NCBI GenBank assembly: GCA_902795675.1
Contig: CADBLZ010000003.1
Span: 1-12,497 of the forward strand
DNA length: 12,497 nt
DNA from: an uncultured Erysipelotrichaceae bacterium
GTDB lineage: Bacteria > Bacillota_I > Bacilli_A > RF39 > UBA660
Direction: 5' to 3'
Part shown: positions 1 through 7,097 of the stretch, piece after piece
How positions within the stretch are numbered: the stretch's first letter is position 1
Layout: each line of letters opens with the position of its first letter
Notes under the pieces: generated by a model
Seen by the model: the letters and a program-made list of their open reading frames with translations, nothing else
The model's database searches: none
Told to the model about the DNA's origin: nothing
Made by a program: the position numbers and the translations under genes

Positions 1-1
1 T

Positions 2-1021
2 CCTGGACGTCGTGAAATTGGTCACGGTGCTTTAGGTGAAAGAGCATTATTACAAGTAATGCCAGATGAAAAAGAATTCCCATACACTGTTAGAGTTGTA
101 TCTGAAGTTCTTGAATCAAATGGTTCATCAAGTCAAGCAACAATCTGCTCAGGTTGTTTATCATTAATGGCTGCAGGTGTTCCAATTAAAGCTCCAGTAG
201 CAGGTATTGCTATGGGCTTAATCACATCTGAAGATGGTAAGAAATATACAATTCTTACAGATATCCAAGGTCTAGAAGATCACATGGGTGATATGGACTT
301 CAAAGTAGCTGGTACTAGAAATGGTATTACAGCATTACAAATGGATATCAAAATCAAAGGTGTAACTGAAAAGATTCTTAAAGAAGCTCTTGAACAAGCT
401 AGAAAAGCAAGAATGGAAATTCTAGATGTTATGGAAGAATGTATTCCAGAACCAAGATTAGAATTATCTAAATATGCTCCTAAGATTTCTATCATGCATA
501 TTAACCCAGATAAGATTAAAGATGTTATTGGTAAGGGTGGCGAAATGATTACTAAGATCATTCAAACTGCATCTAACGTTACAGACGTTAACGATATAAA
601 TGCTGTTAAAGTTGACTTACAAGATGACGGTACAGTTCTTATCTATCATCAAGATCAATCAATTATTGATAAAACAAGAGATATGATTGAAGAAGTAGTT
701 AAAGAAGTAATCCCTGGTGAAGTATATGTAGGTAAAGTAACAAAAGTTGAAGACTTTGGCTGCTTCGTAGAATTATGGAGTGGTTGTGAAGGTTTATGCC
801 ATGTTTCTAAACTTGCTTGGGAACGTGTTGAAAAAGCTTCAGACATGTTCAAAGTTGGCGATGAAATAATGGTTAAAGCTGAAGGCTACGATAATCGTGG
901 AAGATTAAACTTAAGTAGAAAAGATGCTATTCCAAAACCAGCAAACTTTGATGACAAAAAAGATAACAAAAAAGACGACAAAAAACCAGCTAGAAAGACT
1001 ACTAAAAAAGAAGATAAATAA
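2..1021 (+). CDS. pnp: Polynucleotide phosphorylase, C-terminal part (5' end outside window)
   Basis: Phosphorolytic 3'-5' exoribonuclease of RNA turnover; cytoplasmic. The reading frame is open from base 2, so this is the last 339 codons of a protein usually near 700 aa; the first ATG at 59 is internal, not the start. The fragment begins with the signature PGRREIGHGALGERAL of the second RNase PH-like domain. It continues through the phosphate-binding region (ESNGSSSQATICSG) and the acidic active-site stretch (LTDIQGLEDHMGDMDFKVAGT). A KH domain follows, with the GKGG loop near 536-547, then an S1 RNA-binding domain at about 715-935 (GKVTKVEDFGCFVELWSGCEG...LNLSRKDA). The end is a lysine/aspartate-rich tail. 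Stop is TAA, followed at once by a hairpin terminator. Family identity is clear from several motifs; nothing looks broken. Confidence 0.97.
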   Translation, partial: PGRREIGHGALGERALLQVMPDEKEFPYTVRVVSEVLESNGSSSQATICSGCLSLMAAGVPIKAPVAGIAMGLITSEDGKKYTILTDIQGLEDHMGDMDFKVAGTRNGITALQMDIKIKGVTEKILKEALEQARKARMEILDVMEECIPEPRLELSKYAPKISIMHINPDKIKDVIGKGGEMITKIIQTASNVTDVNDINAVKVDLQDDGTVLIYHQDQSIIDKTRDMIEEVVKEVIPGEVYVGKVTKVEDFGCFVELWSGCEGLCHVSKLAWERVEKASDMFKVGDEIMVKAEGYDNRGRLNLSRKDAIPKPANFDDKKDNKKDDKKPARKTTKKEDK

Positions 1022-1025
1022 TACA

Positions 1026-1057
1026 AAAAAGGGTTCACAAATGTGAATCCTTTTTAT
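1026..1057 (+). terminator. Rho-independent terminator after pnp
   Basis: A 13-bp stem (AAAAAGGGTTCAC with GTGAATCCTTTTT, one G-T wobble) closes a 4-nt AAAT loop. The 3' arm is itself the T-run. It starts 5 bases after the pnp stop and separates pnp from the rhamnose operon. The A-tract on the 5' side would also allow weak function on the other strand. Confidence 0.8.
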
Positions 1058-1069
1058 CTGTATGTTTTA

Positions 1070-1092
1070 AAATGTTGAAATTTTCAACATTT
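1070..1092. promoter_or_regulatory. Perfect 23-bp palindrome, candidate operator of the rml operon
   Basis: AAATGTTGAAA - T - TTTCAACATTT: 11-bp arms match exactly around one central T. The left arm contains the TTGAAA -35 box (1075-1080) of the promoter for the downstream operon, so a protein bound here would block RNA polymerase. There is no T-run after it, so it is not a terminator. The first gene of the operon encodes an XRE-type helix-turn-helix, and proteins of that class usually bind short symmetrical sites as dimers. Assigning this site to that protein is inference. Confidence 0.7.
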
Positions 1093-1103
1093 AGTGGTAT
1101 TAT
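1075..1103 (+). promoter_or_regulatory. Sigma-A type promoter of the rmlA-rmlCD-rmlB operon
   Basis: TTGAAA (1075-1080), exactly 17 bp, TATTAT (1098-1103). The expected transcription start is about 1110, leaving a leader of only about 11 nt that consists essentially of the ribosome binding site GAGGTGAAGTA before the ATG at 1121. The -35 box lies inside the palindrome at 1070-1092. Confidence 0.7.
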
Positions 1104-1120
1104 TTACTTGAGGTGAAGTA

Positions 1121-2239
1121 ATGCAAAGATTCGATTCAATTAATGTTGGCGAAGTCTTGCGTAAAGCAAGAGAAAACATAGGTCTCACTCAAGAAGATAT
1201 TGCTGCTAAACTAAACGTTGGAAGAGACGCAATAATTAGAATAGAAAAGGGAACTAGAAAAGTAAGTGCTGAAGAACTTCATGAACTAATGACAATTTAT
1301 AATATCAGTATAGAAGACATCTTACTTGATGAAGATACTACTAATATTGGCGAATATAAAGGTATTATCCTAGCTGGTGGATCTGGTACTAGATTATATC
1401 CTATTACCAAAGGTGTAAGTAAACAATTACTACCAGTATATGATAAACCAATGATTTATTATCCGTTATCAGTCTTAATGCAAGCAAGTATTAAAGACAT
1501 CTTAATAATAACAACAGAAGAGGATCAAGCTTATTTTAAAAAGCTACTAAAAGATGGTAAACAATTTGGTATAAATTTAGAATATGCTGTTCAACCAAAA
1601 CCAGAAGGTCTTGCTCAAGCATTCCTGATAGGCGAAAAGTTTATCGGTGATGCTCCATGTGCAATGGTTCTAGGAGATAACATCTTCTATGGTAATGGTT
1701 TAACAAGAGAATTACATCAAGCAATAAGAAATGCTCATAATGGTATTGCAACAATCTTCGGTTACGAAGTAAAAGATCCTGAAAGATTCGGTATCATGGA
1801 ATTAGATAAAGATAATAATGTAATTGGTGTCGAAGAAAAACCGGCAGAACCAAAATCAGATTATGCCATTACAGGTTTATACTTTTATCCTAAAGGTGTA
1901 TCTAAAATGGCTAAAAAGATTAAACCATCTGCTCGAAACGAACTAGAAATAACATCACTAAATGATCTATACCTAAAAGATAAAAAACTTAAAGCGAGAT
2001 TACTTGGTGAAGGTTATTCATGGTTTGATACAGGAACATTTGAATCATTATTAGATGCATCTAATATGATTAAAACTGTTGAAGAAAATAGAGATGCTGT
2101 CATCTGTTGTCCTGAAAAGATAGCATACGATAACAGATGGATAACAAAAGAAGAATTAAAAGAGAGTGCTAGTGAACAAGCTAAAAACACATATGGAAAA
2201 TATTTAGAAAGAATGGTAAATAATAATGGAAAAATATAA
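1121..2239 (+). CDS. rmlA: XRE helix-turn-helix / glucose-1-phosphate thymidylyltransferase fusion
   Basis: First step of dTDP-L-rhamnose synthesis: glucose-1-phosphate + dTTP to dTDP-glucose. Residues about 8-68 are an XRE/Cro-CI helix-turn-helix (LRKARENIGLTQEDIAAKL, then GRDAIIRIEKGTR). Residues about 79-372 are a complete short-form RmlA (294 aa, normal for the family). They carry the nucleotide-binding loop LAGGSGTRLYP (84-94), KQLLPVYDKPMIYYP (101-115), PEGLAQAF (161-168), GDNIFYG (185-191) and VEEKPAE (237-243). The RmlA part has no ATG, GTG or TTG of its own near residue 79, so the fusion is real in this sequence. The start has GAGGTGA 4 nt upstream. It heads the rml operon and overlaps the next gene by 14 bp. 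RmlA enzymes are tetramers inhibited by dTDP-rhamnose; I infer the added domain may repress its own promoter. Catalytic identity is firm, the regulatory role is not. Confidence 0.93.
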   Translation: MQRFDSINVGEVLRKARENIGLTQEDIAAKLNVGRDAIIRIEKGTRKVSAEELHELMTIYNISIEDILLDEDTTNIGEYKGIILAGGSGTRLYPITKGVSKQLLPVYDKPMIYYPLSVLMQASIKDILIITTEEDQAYFKKLLKDGKQFGINLEYAVQPKPEGLAQAFLIGEKFIGDAPCAMVLGDNIFYGNGLTRELHQAIRNAHNGIATIFGYEVKDPERFGIMELDKDNNVIGVEEKPAEPKSDYAITGLYFYPKGVSKMAKKIKPSARNELEITSLNDLYLKDKKLKARLLGEGYSWFDTGTFESLLDASNMIKTVEENRDAVICCPEKIAYDNRWITKEELKESASEQAKNTYGKYLERMVNNNGKI

Positions 2240-3761
2240 AAACTTAACAATAACAGAAACAAACGGATTAGATTGTTTAATAGTAAACACAAGAAGATTT
2301 GGAGATGCTCGTGGCTTCTTCGAATCAGTAACTAAAGCTGAACAAAAACACCTTGGCTTTAAAGAATTTCATCAATTTAGTGATTCAATGAGTGGTAAAG
2401 GAATCCTAAGAGGATTACATTACCAAGAAGATCCTTACTGCCAAGCTAAAATGGTAAGATGCGTAAGAGGTAAAGTTGTTGATATCGTTAGAGATGTTAG
2501 AAAAGACTCTCCAACATTTGGTGAAACAGTTGCTGTTGAACTTACTCCTGAAAATGGAACATTCTTATATGTTCCAAGAGGATATGCACATGCTTACTTA
2601 GCTCTAGAAGATGATTCATTATTTGAATACTTTGTTGATAATGAATATAACACTAGAAAAGAAGGCGGTATATCTTACAAAGATCCAGAAATGGTTGTTA
2701 ACTTATATACTAGAAAAAATGATGAAGAAGAATATACTTCTGAAAAATTATCAATCTATGATTTACTAGAAAAATATGGTATTGATAAACCATTAATTTC
2801 TCCTAAAGATGAAGAAAGAAAACCATTAAGTGAAACAGAAGTTAACTTTGCTAGAACACCTAGAAAATACTTAGTAACAGGTGTTAAAGGCCAACTAGGT
2901 TATGATATTGTAAAAGAACTTCGTGCTCGTGGTGAAACAGATATCTTAGCTCTTGATAGAGATGAAATGGATATAACTGATAAAGACCAAGTAATGAGTA
3001 TTGTTGAAGCTTACAAACCAGACGTAATCTTCCATTGTGCAGCTTGGACATCTGTTGATAAAGCTGAAGAAGAAAAAGAAGCTTGTGAAAACGTAAATGT
3101 AACTGGTACTAGAAATATTGTTGATGCTTCAATTAAAGTTGGTGCAAAGATTGTTTATATGTCTACTGACTATGTCTTCGATGGTAAAAAAGAAGGTTAC
3201 TATACAGAAGACGATAAAGCAAACCCACAAAGCGTATATGGTGAAACTAAATATGCTGGTGAAGAAGAAGTTAGAAGAAATCCAAATCACTTCATTACAA
3301 GAATTTCTTGGGTATTTGGTATCAATGGTAATAACTTCGTAAAAACAATGATTAAACTATCACAAAAATATAAAGAACTAAGTGTTGTAAATGATCAAAT
3401 AGGAAGTCCTACTTATACAGTTGACTTATCTAAATTACTAGTTGAAATGGCTCATACTGATAAGTATGGAACATATAATGCAACTAATACAGGTTACTGT
3501 ACTTGGGCAGAATTTGCTGAAAGAATCTTTGAAAAATATGGTGTAGAAGTAAAAGTAAATCATGTTTCAACAGATGAATACTACAAAGATAAACCACATG
3601 CTACAAGACCAGAAAACTCTAAATTCACATGGACTAAACTAGAAGAAAATGGTTTTGCTCTAATGCCTGAATGGGATGACGCTTTAGGTCGTTATATTGA
3701 AGAATTTAATGAAAGTACAGAAGGTAAACTTCTAGCTCTAAAGAGAGGTAACAATGAGTAA
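2226..3761 (+). CDS. Bifunctional dTDP-4-dehydrorhamnose 3,5-epimerase / reductase (RmlC-RmlD fusion)
   Basis: Carries out the third and fourth steps of dTDP-L-rhamnose synthesis in one 511-aa chain. Residues 1-165 are RmlC, a cupin epimerase: RGFFES (29-34), RGLHYQ (62-67, with the conserved histidine), VRCVRGKVVDIVRDVRK, VPRGYAHAY (117-125) and ISYKDP. A linker of about 45 residues rich in charged amino acids follows. Residues about 214-505 are RmlD, an NAD(P)-dependent extended SDR: LVTGVKGQLG (216-225), STDYVFDG (313-320), and YGETK with Tyr338/Lys342 as the YxxxK catalytic pair. The ATG sits 14 bp inside the end of rmlA with only a poor ribosome site, which suggests translational coupling. 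The stop overlaps the rmlB start by 8 bp. RmlC-RmlD fusions occur in some Firmicutes, as far as I recall. Both halves keep their key residues. Confidence 0.93.
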   Translation: MEKYKNLTITETNGLDCLIVNTRRFGDARGFFESVTKAEQKHLGFKEFHQFSDSMSGKGILRGLHYQEDPYCQAKMVRCVRGKVVDIVRDVRKDSPTFGETVAVELTPENGTFLYVPRGYAHAYLALEDDSLFEYFVDNEYNTRKEGGISYKDPEMVVNLYTRKNDEEEYTSEKLSIYDLLEKYGIDKPLISPKDEERKPLSETEVNFARTPRKYLVTGVKGQLGYDIVKELRARGETDILALDRDEMDITDKDQVMSIVEAYKPDVIFHCAAWTSVDKAEEEKEACENVNVTGTRNIVDASIKVGAKIVYMSTDYVFDGKKEGYYTEDDKANPQSVYGETKYAGEEEVRRNPNHFITRISWVFGINGNNFVKTMIKLSQKYKELSVVNDQIGSPTYTVDLSKLLVEMAHTDKYGTYNATNTGYCTWAEFAERIFEKYGVEVKVNHVSTDEYYKDKPHATRPENSKFTWTKLEENGFALMPEWDDALGRYIEEFNESTEGKLLALKRGNNE

Positions 3762-4773
3762 GTTTTTAATAACTGGGGGAGCAGGTTTTATTGGAAGTAA
3801 TTACCTACACTATGTAGTAGATAAATATCCAGAAGATGAATTCATCTGTCTAGATGCACTAACATATGCTGGTAATTATAATAATATAAAAGATTTAGAA
3901 GATAGAAAAAACTACCGTTTTGTTCATCTAAATCTTTGCGATAAAGAAAAAGTAGATGAACTATTTCAAAAAGAAAACTTTGATATTGTAGTAAACTTTG
4001 CTGCAGAATCACATGTTGATAACTCAATTAAAAATCCTAACTTATTTGCTGAAACAAATATTTTAGGAACAATGAACTTATTAAACGCTTGTTTAAAAAT
4101 GAAGGAAGTTCATCCAATAACAAGATACCATCAAGTATCAACTGATGAAGTATATGGTGATCTACCATTAGATCGTCCAGATCTATTATTTACAGAAGAA
4201 ACACCATTACATACTTCAAGTCCATACTCATCATCTAAAGCAGGTGCTGACCTTATGGTTATGGCTTACCATAGAACATTCGGTTTACCTGTAACTATAT
4301 CTAGATGTTCAAATAATTATGGACCATATCAATTCCCAGAAAAATTAATTCCAGTAGTTATCTCTAAAGCATTAAAAAATGAACCAATTCCTGTTTATGG
4401 AAAAGGTGAAAATGTAAGAGATTGGATTCATGTTCATGATCATAATATTGGTGTTGATTTAATTGTTAGAAACGGTAAGAATGGCGAAGTGTATAACTTA
4501 GGTGGTCATTCTGAACGAAATAACATAACTATTGTTAAAACAATACTAAACCAAATGGGTAAGAGTGAAGACTTAATAACATATGTTACTGATCGTCCTG
4601 GTCATGATTTAAGATATGCTATTGATTCAACTAAAGTAGAAAGAGAACTAGGTTGGAAACTTTCATACACATTTGAAGAAGGTATTAAAGAAACAATTAA
4701 TTGGTATTTAAATAATCAAGAATGGATTGATAACATTCTATCTGGTGATTATAAAAATGCTTATAAAGACTAA
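3754..4773 (+). CDS. rmlB: dTDP-glucose 4,6-dehydratase
   Basis: Second step of the pathway: dTDP-D-glucose to dTDP-4-keto-6-deoxy-D-glucose, NAD-dependent and cytoplasmic. At 339 aa the length is normal for RmlB. It has the Rossmann glycine motif GGAGFIGSNY (8-17), FAAESHVDNSI (82-92), the active-site block STDEVYGDL (129-137) with the Thr-Asp-Glu characteristic of 4,6-dehydratases, and YSSSK (Tyr158, Lys162). The substrate-binding block RCSNNYGPYQFPEKLIP (184-200) is RmlB-like. AGAGAGGT lies just before the ATG, and the start overlaps the rmlC-D stop by 8 bp. It is the last gene of the operon, which thus holds all four activities of the pathway in three genes, and a strong hairpin follows it. 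Confidence 0.97.
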   Translation: MSKFLITGGAGFIGSNYLHYVVDKYPEDEFICLDALTYAGNYNNIKDLEDRKNYRFVHLNLCDKEKVDELFQKENFDIVVNFAAESHVDNSIKNPNLFAETNILGTMNLLNACLKMKEVHPITRYHQVSTDEVYGDLPLDRPDLLFTEETPLHTSSPYSSSKAGADLMVMAYHRTFGLPVTISRCSNNYGPYQFPEKLIPVVISKALKNEPIPVYGKGENVRDWIHVHDHNIGVDLIVRNGKNGEVYNLGGHSERNNITIVKTILNQMGKSEDLITYVTDRPGHDLRYAIDSTKVERELGWKLSYTFEEGIKETINWYLNNQEWIDNILSGDYKNAYKD

Positions 4774-4807
4774 AAGGTATTACTAAGGTTAATACCTTTT
4801 TTCTTTT
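4772..4807 (+). terminator. Rho-independent terminator of the rml operon
   Basis: A perfect 10-bp stem, AAAAGGTATT (4772-4781) with AATACCTTTT (4791-4800), closes a 9-nt loop and is followed by a T-rich tract. The 5' arm begins within the rmlB TAA stop. Confidence 0.85.
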
Positions 4808-4817
4808 CTAACTAAGT

Positions 4818-4832
4818 TATAAATAGTATAAT
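4818..4832 (+). promoter_or_regulatory. Probable promoter -10 region before the zinc-ribbon gene
   Basis: Two candidate -10 boxes are present, TATAAA (4818-4823) and a consensus TATAAT (4827-4832). Neither has a good -35 box at 17 bp, where only T-rich sequence from the terminator region is found. The downstream TATAAT would place the transcription start next to the ribosome site AGGTGAT (4838-4844), giving a very short leader. Confidence 0.4.
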
Positions 4833-4847
4833 TAAATAGGTGATACT

Positions 4848-5549
4848 ATGTTTTACATATTTCTTATATTAATAATATCTTTAGTAGTATTCTTAATAAC
4901 TGTCTTTATTGAATTAAGAGGTAAATATAGAGATTTCATGAATACTTATTTTGATGGTATGTCTTTTAAAGAAGCTTGTGAAAAAACTAAATTAGAAGCT
5001 GAAGAAACACCATTATCTATTGCTGGTATGGATAGAATATATGTACCCGAAATAACTAAAGACTTTCCTGACTTAAATATTGATGAATTAAAGTCTATGG
5101 CTGAAATGAATCTTAATAACTTCTACCTAGCTATTAATAATAGAGATACTAAAGGTATCTTATGCGATAAAGTAATATCTAGTGCTAAAACAATTATTGA
5201 TAGTACACCATCAGATACTAAGTATAAAAACTTAAGTATTCATAAAGTAACGATAACTAAATATCAAAAGAAGAAAAATGTAGCTACTATCGAATTAGCA
5301 GCTTCTTATGAATATGTTATTGATAACGGTAAAAAGAGAGAAAAACAACAAAAGAGATGTCGTATAGAATTCATCTATGTTATAGATGAAAAAGGTGTAA
5401 TAAGTGAAAAGAATGGTTTATTCTTAAACTGTCCAAACTGTGGAGCACCAGTAGCTAGTGTAGGTACAATTAAATGTTCATACTGTGGAACTGGTATAGC
5501 AGAACTAATAAAAAGAGTATGGATTTTAAATGATATTGATAAATACTAA
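4848..5549 (+). CDS. Membrane-anchored Tim44-like domain protein with C-terminal zinc ribbon
   Basis: Function unknown. Residues 3-22 are one strongly hydrophobic helix (FYIFLILIISLVVFLITVFI), likely an N-terminal anchor. Residues about 75-190 form a domain that resembles the Tim44-like/NTF2-like fold seen in Firmicutes proteins of this build: a helix around MAEMNLNNFYLAINNRD, then strands around LSIHKVTITKYQKKKNVATIEL and CRIEFIYVID. Residues 195-213 are a zinc ribbon with two CxxC pairs (CPNCGAP at 195-201, CSYCGTG at 210-216). The ribosome site AGGTGAT is 3 nt before the ATG. The gene stands alone between two terminators. The Tim44 assignment rests on general pattern, the helix and zinc ribbon are plain to see. 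No partner is implied by position. Confidence 0.7.
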   Translation: MFYIFLILIISLVVFLITVFIELRGKYRDFMNTYFDGMSFKEACEKTKLEAEETPLSIAGMDRIYVPEITKDFPDLNIDELKSMAEMNLNNFYLAINNRDTKGILCDKVISSAKTIIDSTPSDTKYKNLSIHKVTITKYQKKKNVATIELAASYEYVIDNGKKREKQQKRCRIEFIYVIDEKGVISEKNGLFLNCPNCGAPVASVGTIKCSYCGTGIAELIKRVWILNDIDKY

Positions 5550-5574
5550 TTCACACTAATGTGTGAATTTTTTT
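5548..5574 (+). terminator. Rho-independent terminator after the zinc-ribbon gene
   Basis: A perfect 9-bp stem, AATTCACAC (5548-5556) with GTGTGAATT (5561-5569), closes a TAAT loop and is followed by a T-run to 5574. The 5' arm overlaps the stop codon of the preceding gene. Confidence 0.88.
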
Positions 5575-5578
5575 ATTG

Positions 5579-5587
5579 TGATATAAT
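5579..5587 (+). promoter_or_regulatory. Extended -10 promoter of the [FeFe] hydrogenase gene
   Basis: TGATATAAT (5579-5587) fits the extended -10 form TGnTATAAT. A second TATAAT overlaps it at 5587-5592. No clear -35 box is present, which is usual for extended -10 promoters. The start would fall near 5594, about 25 nt before the ATG. Confidence 0.55.
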
Positions 5588-5618
5588 ATAATAGAATAAA
5601 GAATAGCAAGGTGATTAT

Positions 5619-7082
5619 ATGACAAAATATAGATGCAAAAACTGTGGTTACATATATACAGATGAAGATGATTATAACTTTCTTACTAACTGTATAATGT
5701 GTGAAGGACCTAAAAAAGATATTTCATTATGGAATGCTAAAGAAGGATTCTATGATGAAGAAAAGAAAAAGAAAAGAGTATGGGTATCAGATATAAATCC
5801 ATCTATTCAAAGAATAGATAACTTATGTATCGATTGTGGTATGTGTCAAAACATATGCACAAACATAACTAACATATCATACGATAAACAACTAGCTAGT
5901 AATCCAATATGTATTAATTGTGGTCAATGTGTAATGCATTGTCCAACTAAAGCATTAGTACCTAAATATGATTACAAAGAATTATTAAATTACTTAAATG
6001 ATACTAACTACTTTGTAACTATATCTGTTGCTCCAGCAGTAAGAGTATCAATTGGTGACTTATTTGGTTTACCAGCTGGTTCATTTGTTGAACATAAACT
6101 AGTTTCAGCTTTACGTGCATTAAAATTTGATGCTGTATTTGATTTAACATTTGGTGCTGATATGACTATCATGGAAGAAGCAAGTGAATTAGTTGAAAGA
6201 ATAAAGAGTAAAAAAAACTTACCTCAATTCACATCTTGTTGCCCAGCTTGGGTTAAATATTGTGAAATGTTCCATGATGATTTATTAGATAACTTATCAA
6301 CTACTAAAAGTCCAATAAGTATTCAAGGTACACTAATAAATACTTACTACCAAGAACTAAATAACATACCAAAAGATAAAATAATAAATGTAATGGTAGC
6401 TCCTTGTGTTGCTAAAAAAATGGAAGTAAAAAGAAGAGAACTTCCAGGCATGGATTATGTTATAACTGTTCAAGAACTAGCACTAATGCTTCAAGAATGT
6501 GAAATAGACTTTAATAGTTTAAAAGATTCTGACTTTGATCCATTACTAGGTAAAGGCTCAGGTGCTGGTGTAATCTTTGGTACCAGTGGAGGTGTTATGG
6601 AAGCTGCTCTTCGTGCTGCTTATTACTTCATAACAAATAAAAAAGCACCAAAGAAATTCTATAACCTAGAAAGTGTTAGAGGCATCTCTGGTATAAAAGA
6701 AGCAGAAATTGAAATAGGTGAGTACAAATTCAAAGTAGCTGCTGTTGAAGGTATGAAGAATGTGGAAGAAATTCTTAAACATAAAAAAGATTATGCCTTC
6801 ATCGAAGTAATGAATTGTGAAGGCGGTTGTATTGGTGGTGGAGGTCAACCATTGTTACCAATACCTCAAGTAAAAGCTAACTTAGAATCTCGTAAGAATT
6901 CTTTATATCAAAATGATGCTGAATCAAGTATTAGAGTAGCTTATGAAAATCCAGATGTTATAAATGTATATAAATACTATTTAGATCATCCATTAAGTGA
7001 AAAAGCAGAGAAACTATTACATACTCATTACAATTCAAGAGCTAAAGCAGTAAAACTAAGAAAAGAAAAAAAGACTGATTAA
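5619..7082 (+). CDS. Monomeric [FeFe] hydrogenase with rubredoxin-like and dicluster ferredoxin domains
   Basis: Catalyses reversible proton reduction to H2, normally to dispose of ferredoxin electrons in fermentation. Residues 1-34 hold a compact rubredoxin-like knuckle with CxxCGY (Cys6, Cys9) and CxxC (Cys25, Cys28). Residues 68-112 are two [4Fe-4S] motifs (Cys70/73/76/80 and Cys98/101/104/108). The H-cluster domain follows: L1 TSCCPAW (205-211), L2 APCVAKKME (261-269) and L3 VMNCEGGCIGGGGQP (397-411), with Cys208, Cys263, Cys400 and Cys404 as expected cluster ligands. L2 reads APC where classical enzymes have MPC. The ribosome site is AAGGTGAT. No HydE, HydF or HydG maturase is in the window. 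The gene ends tail to tail with the phosphoesterase gene, sharing a TTAA. Alternative: a sensory or non-classical [FeFe] hydrogenase group; the intact ligands favour a working H-cluster. Confidence 0.92.
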   Translation: MTKYRCKNCGYIYTDEDDYNFLTNCIMCEGPKKDISLWNAKEGFYDEEKKKKRVWVSDINPSIQRIDNLCIDCGMCQNICTNITNISYDKQLASNPICINCGQCVMHCPTKALVPKYDYKELLNYLNDTNYFVTISVAPAVRVSIGDLFGLPAGSFVEHKLVSALRALKFDAVFDLTFGADMTIMEEASELVERIKSKKNLPQFTSCCPAWVKYCEMFHDDLLDNLSTTKSPISIQGTLINTYYQELNNIPKDKIINVMVAPCVAKKMEVKRRELPGMDYVITVQELALMLQECEIDFNSLKDSDFDPLLGKGSGAGVIFGTSGGVMEAALRAAYYFITNKKAPKKFYNLESVRGISGIKEAEIEIGEYKFKVAAVEGMKNVEEILKHKKDYAFIEVMNCEGGCIGGGGQPLLPIPQVKANLESRKNSLYQNDAESSIRVAYENPDVINVYKYYLDHPLSEKAEKLLHTHYNSRAKAVKLRKEKKTD

Positions 7083-7097
7083 TGATCAGTCTTTTTT
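7066..7097. terminator. Bidirectional terminator between convergent genes
   Basis: Stem GACTGAT (7073-7079) with ATCAGTC (7085-7091), flanked by an A-run (7066-7072) and a T-run (7092-7097) that extend the pairing to about 13 bp. It has a U-tract in both directions, so it can end the hydrogenase transcript and the minus-strand phosphoesterase transcript. Both stop codons lie at the loop (TTAA, 7079-7082). Confidence 0.88.

Noticed and set aside
59..61. ATG at 59 as the start of a short 320-aa gene
   Set aside because: The frame is open to the left edge and encodes the conserved PNPase motif PGRREIGHGALGERAL upstream of it, so 59 is an internal methionine.
1070..1092. Palindrome at 1070-1092 as a second terminator of pnp
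   Set aside because: It is AT-rich with a one-base centre and no T-run after it, and a proper terminator already lies at 1026-1057. Its overlap with the -35 box fits an operator better.
1121..1360. The XRE domain and RmlA as two separate genes
   Set aside because: The frame is continuous and no ATG, GTG or TTG codon is available between the helix-turn-helix and the RmlA nucleotide-binding loop.
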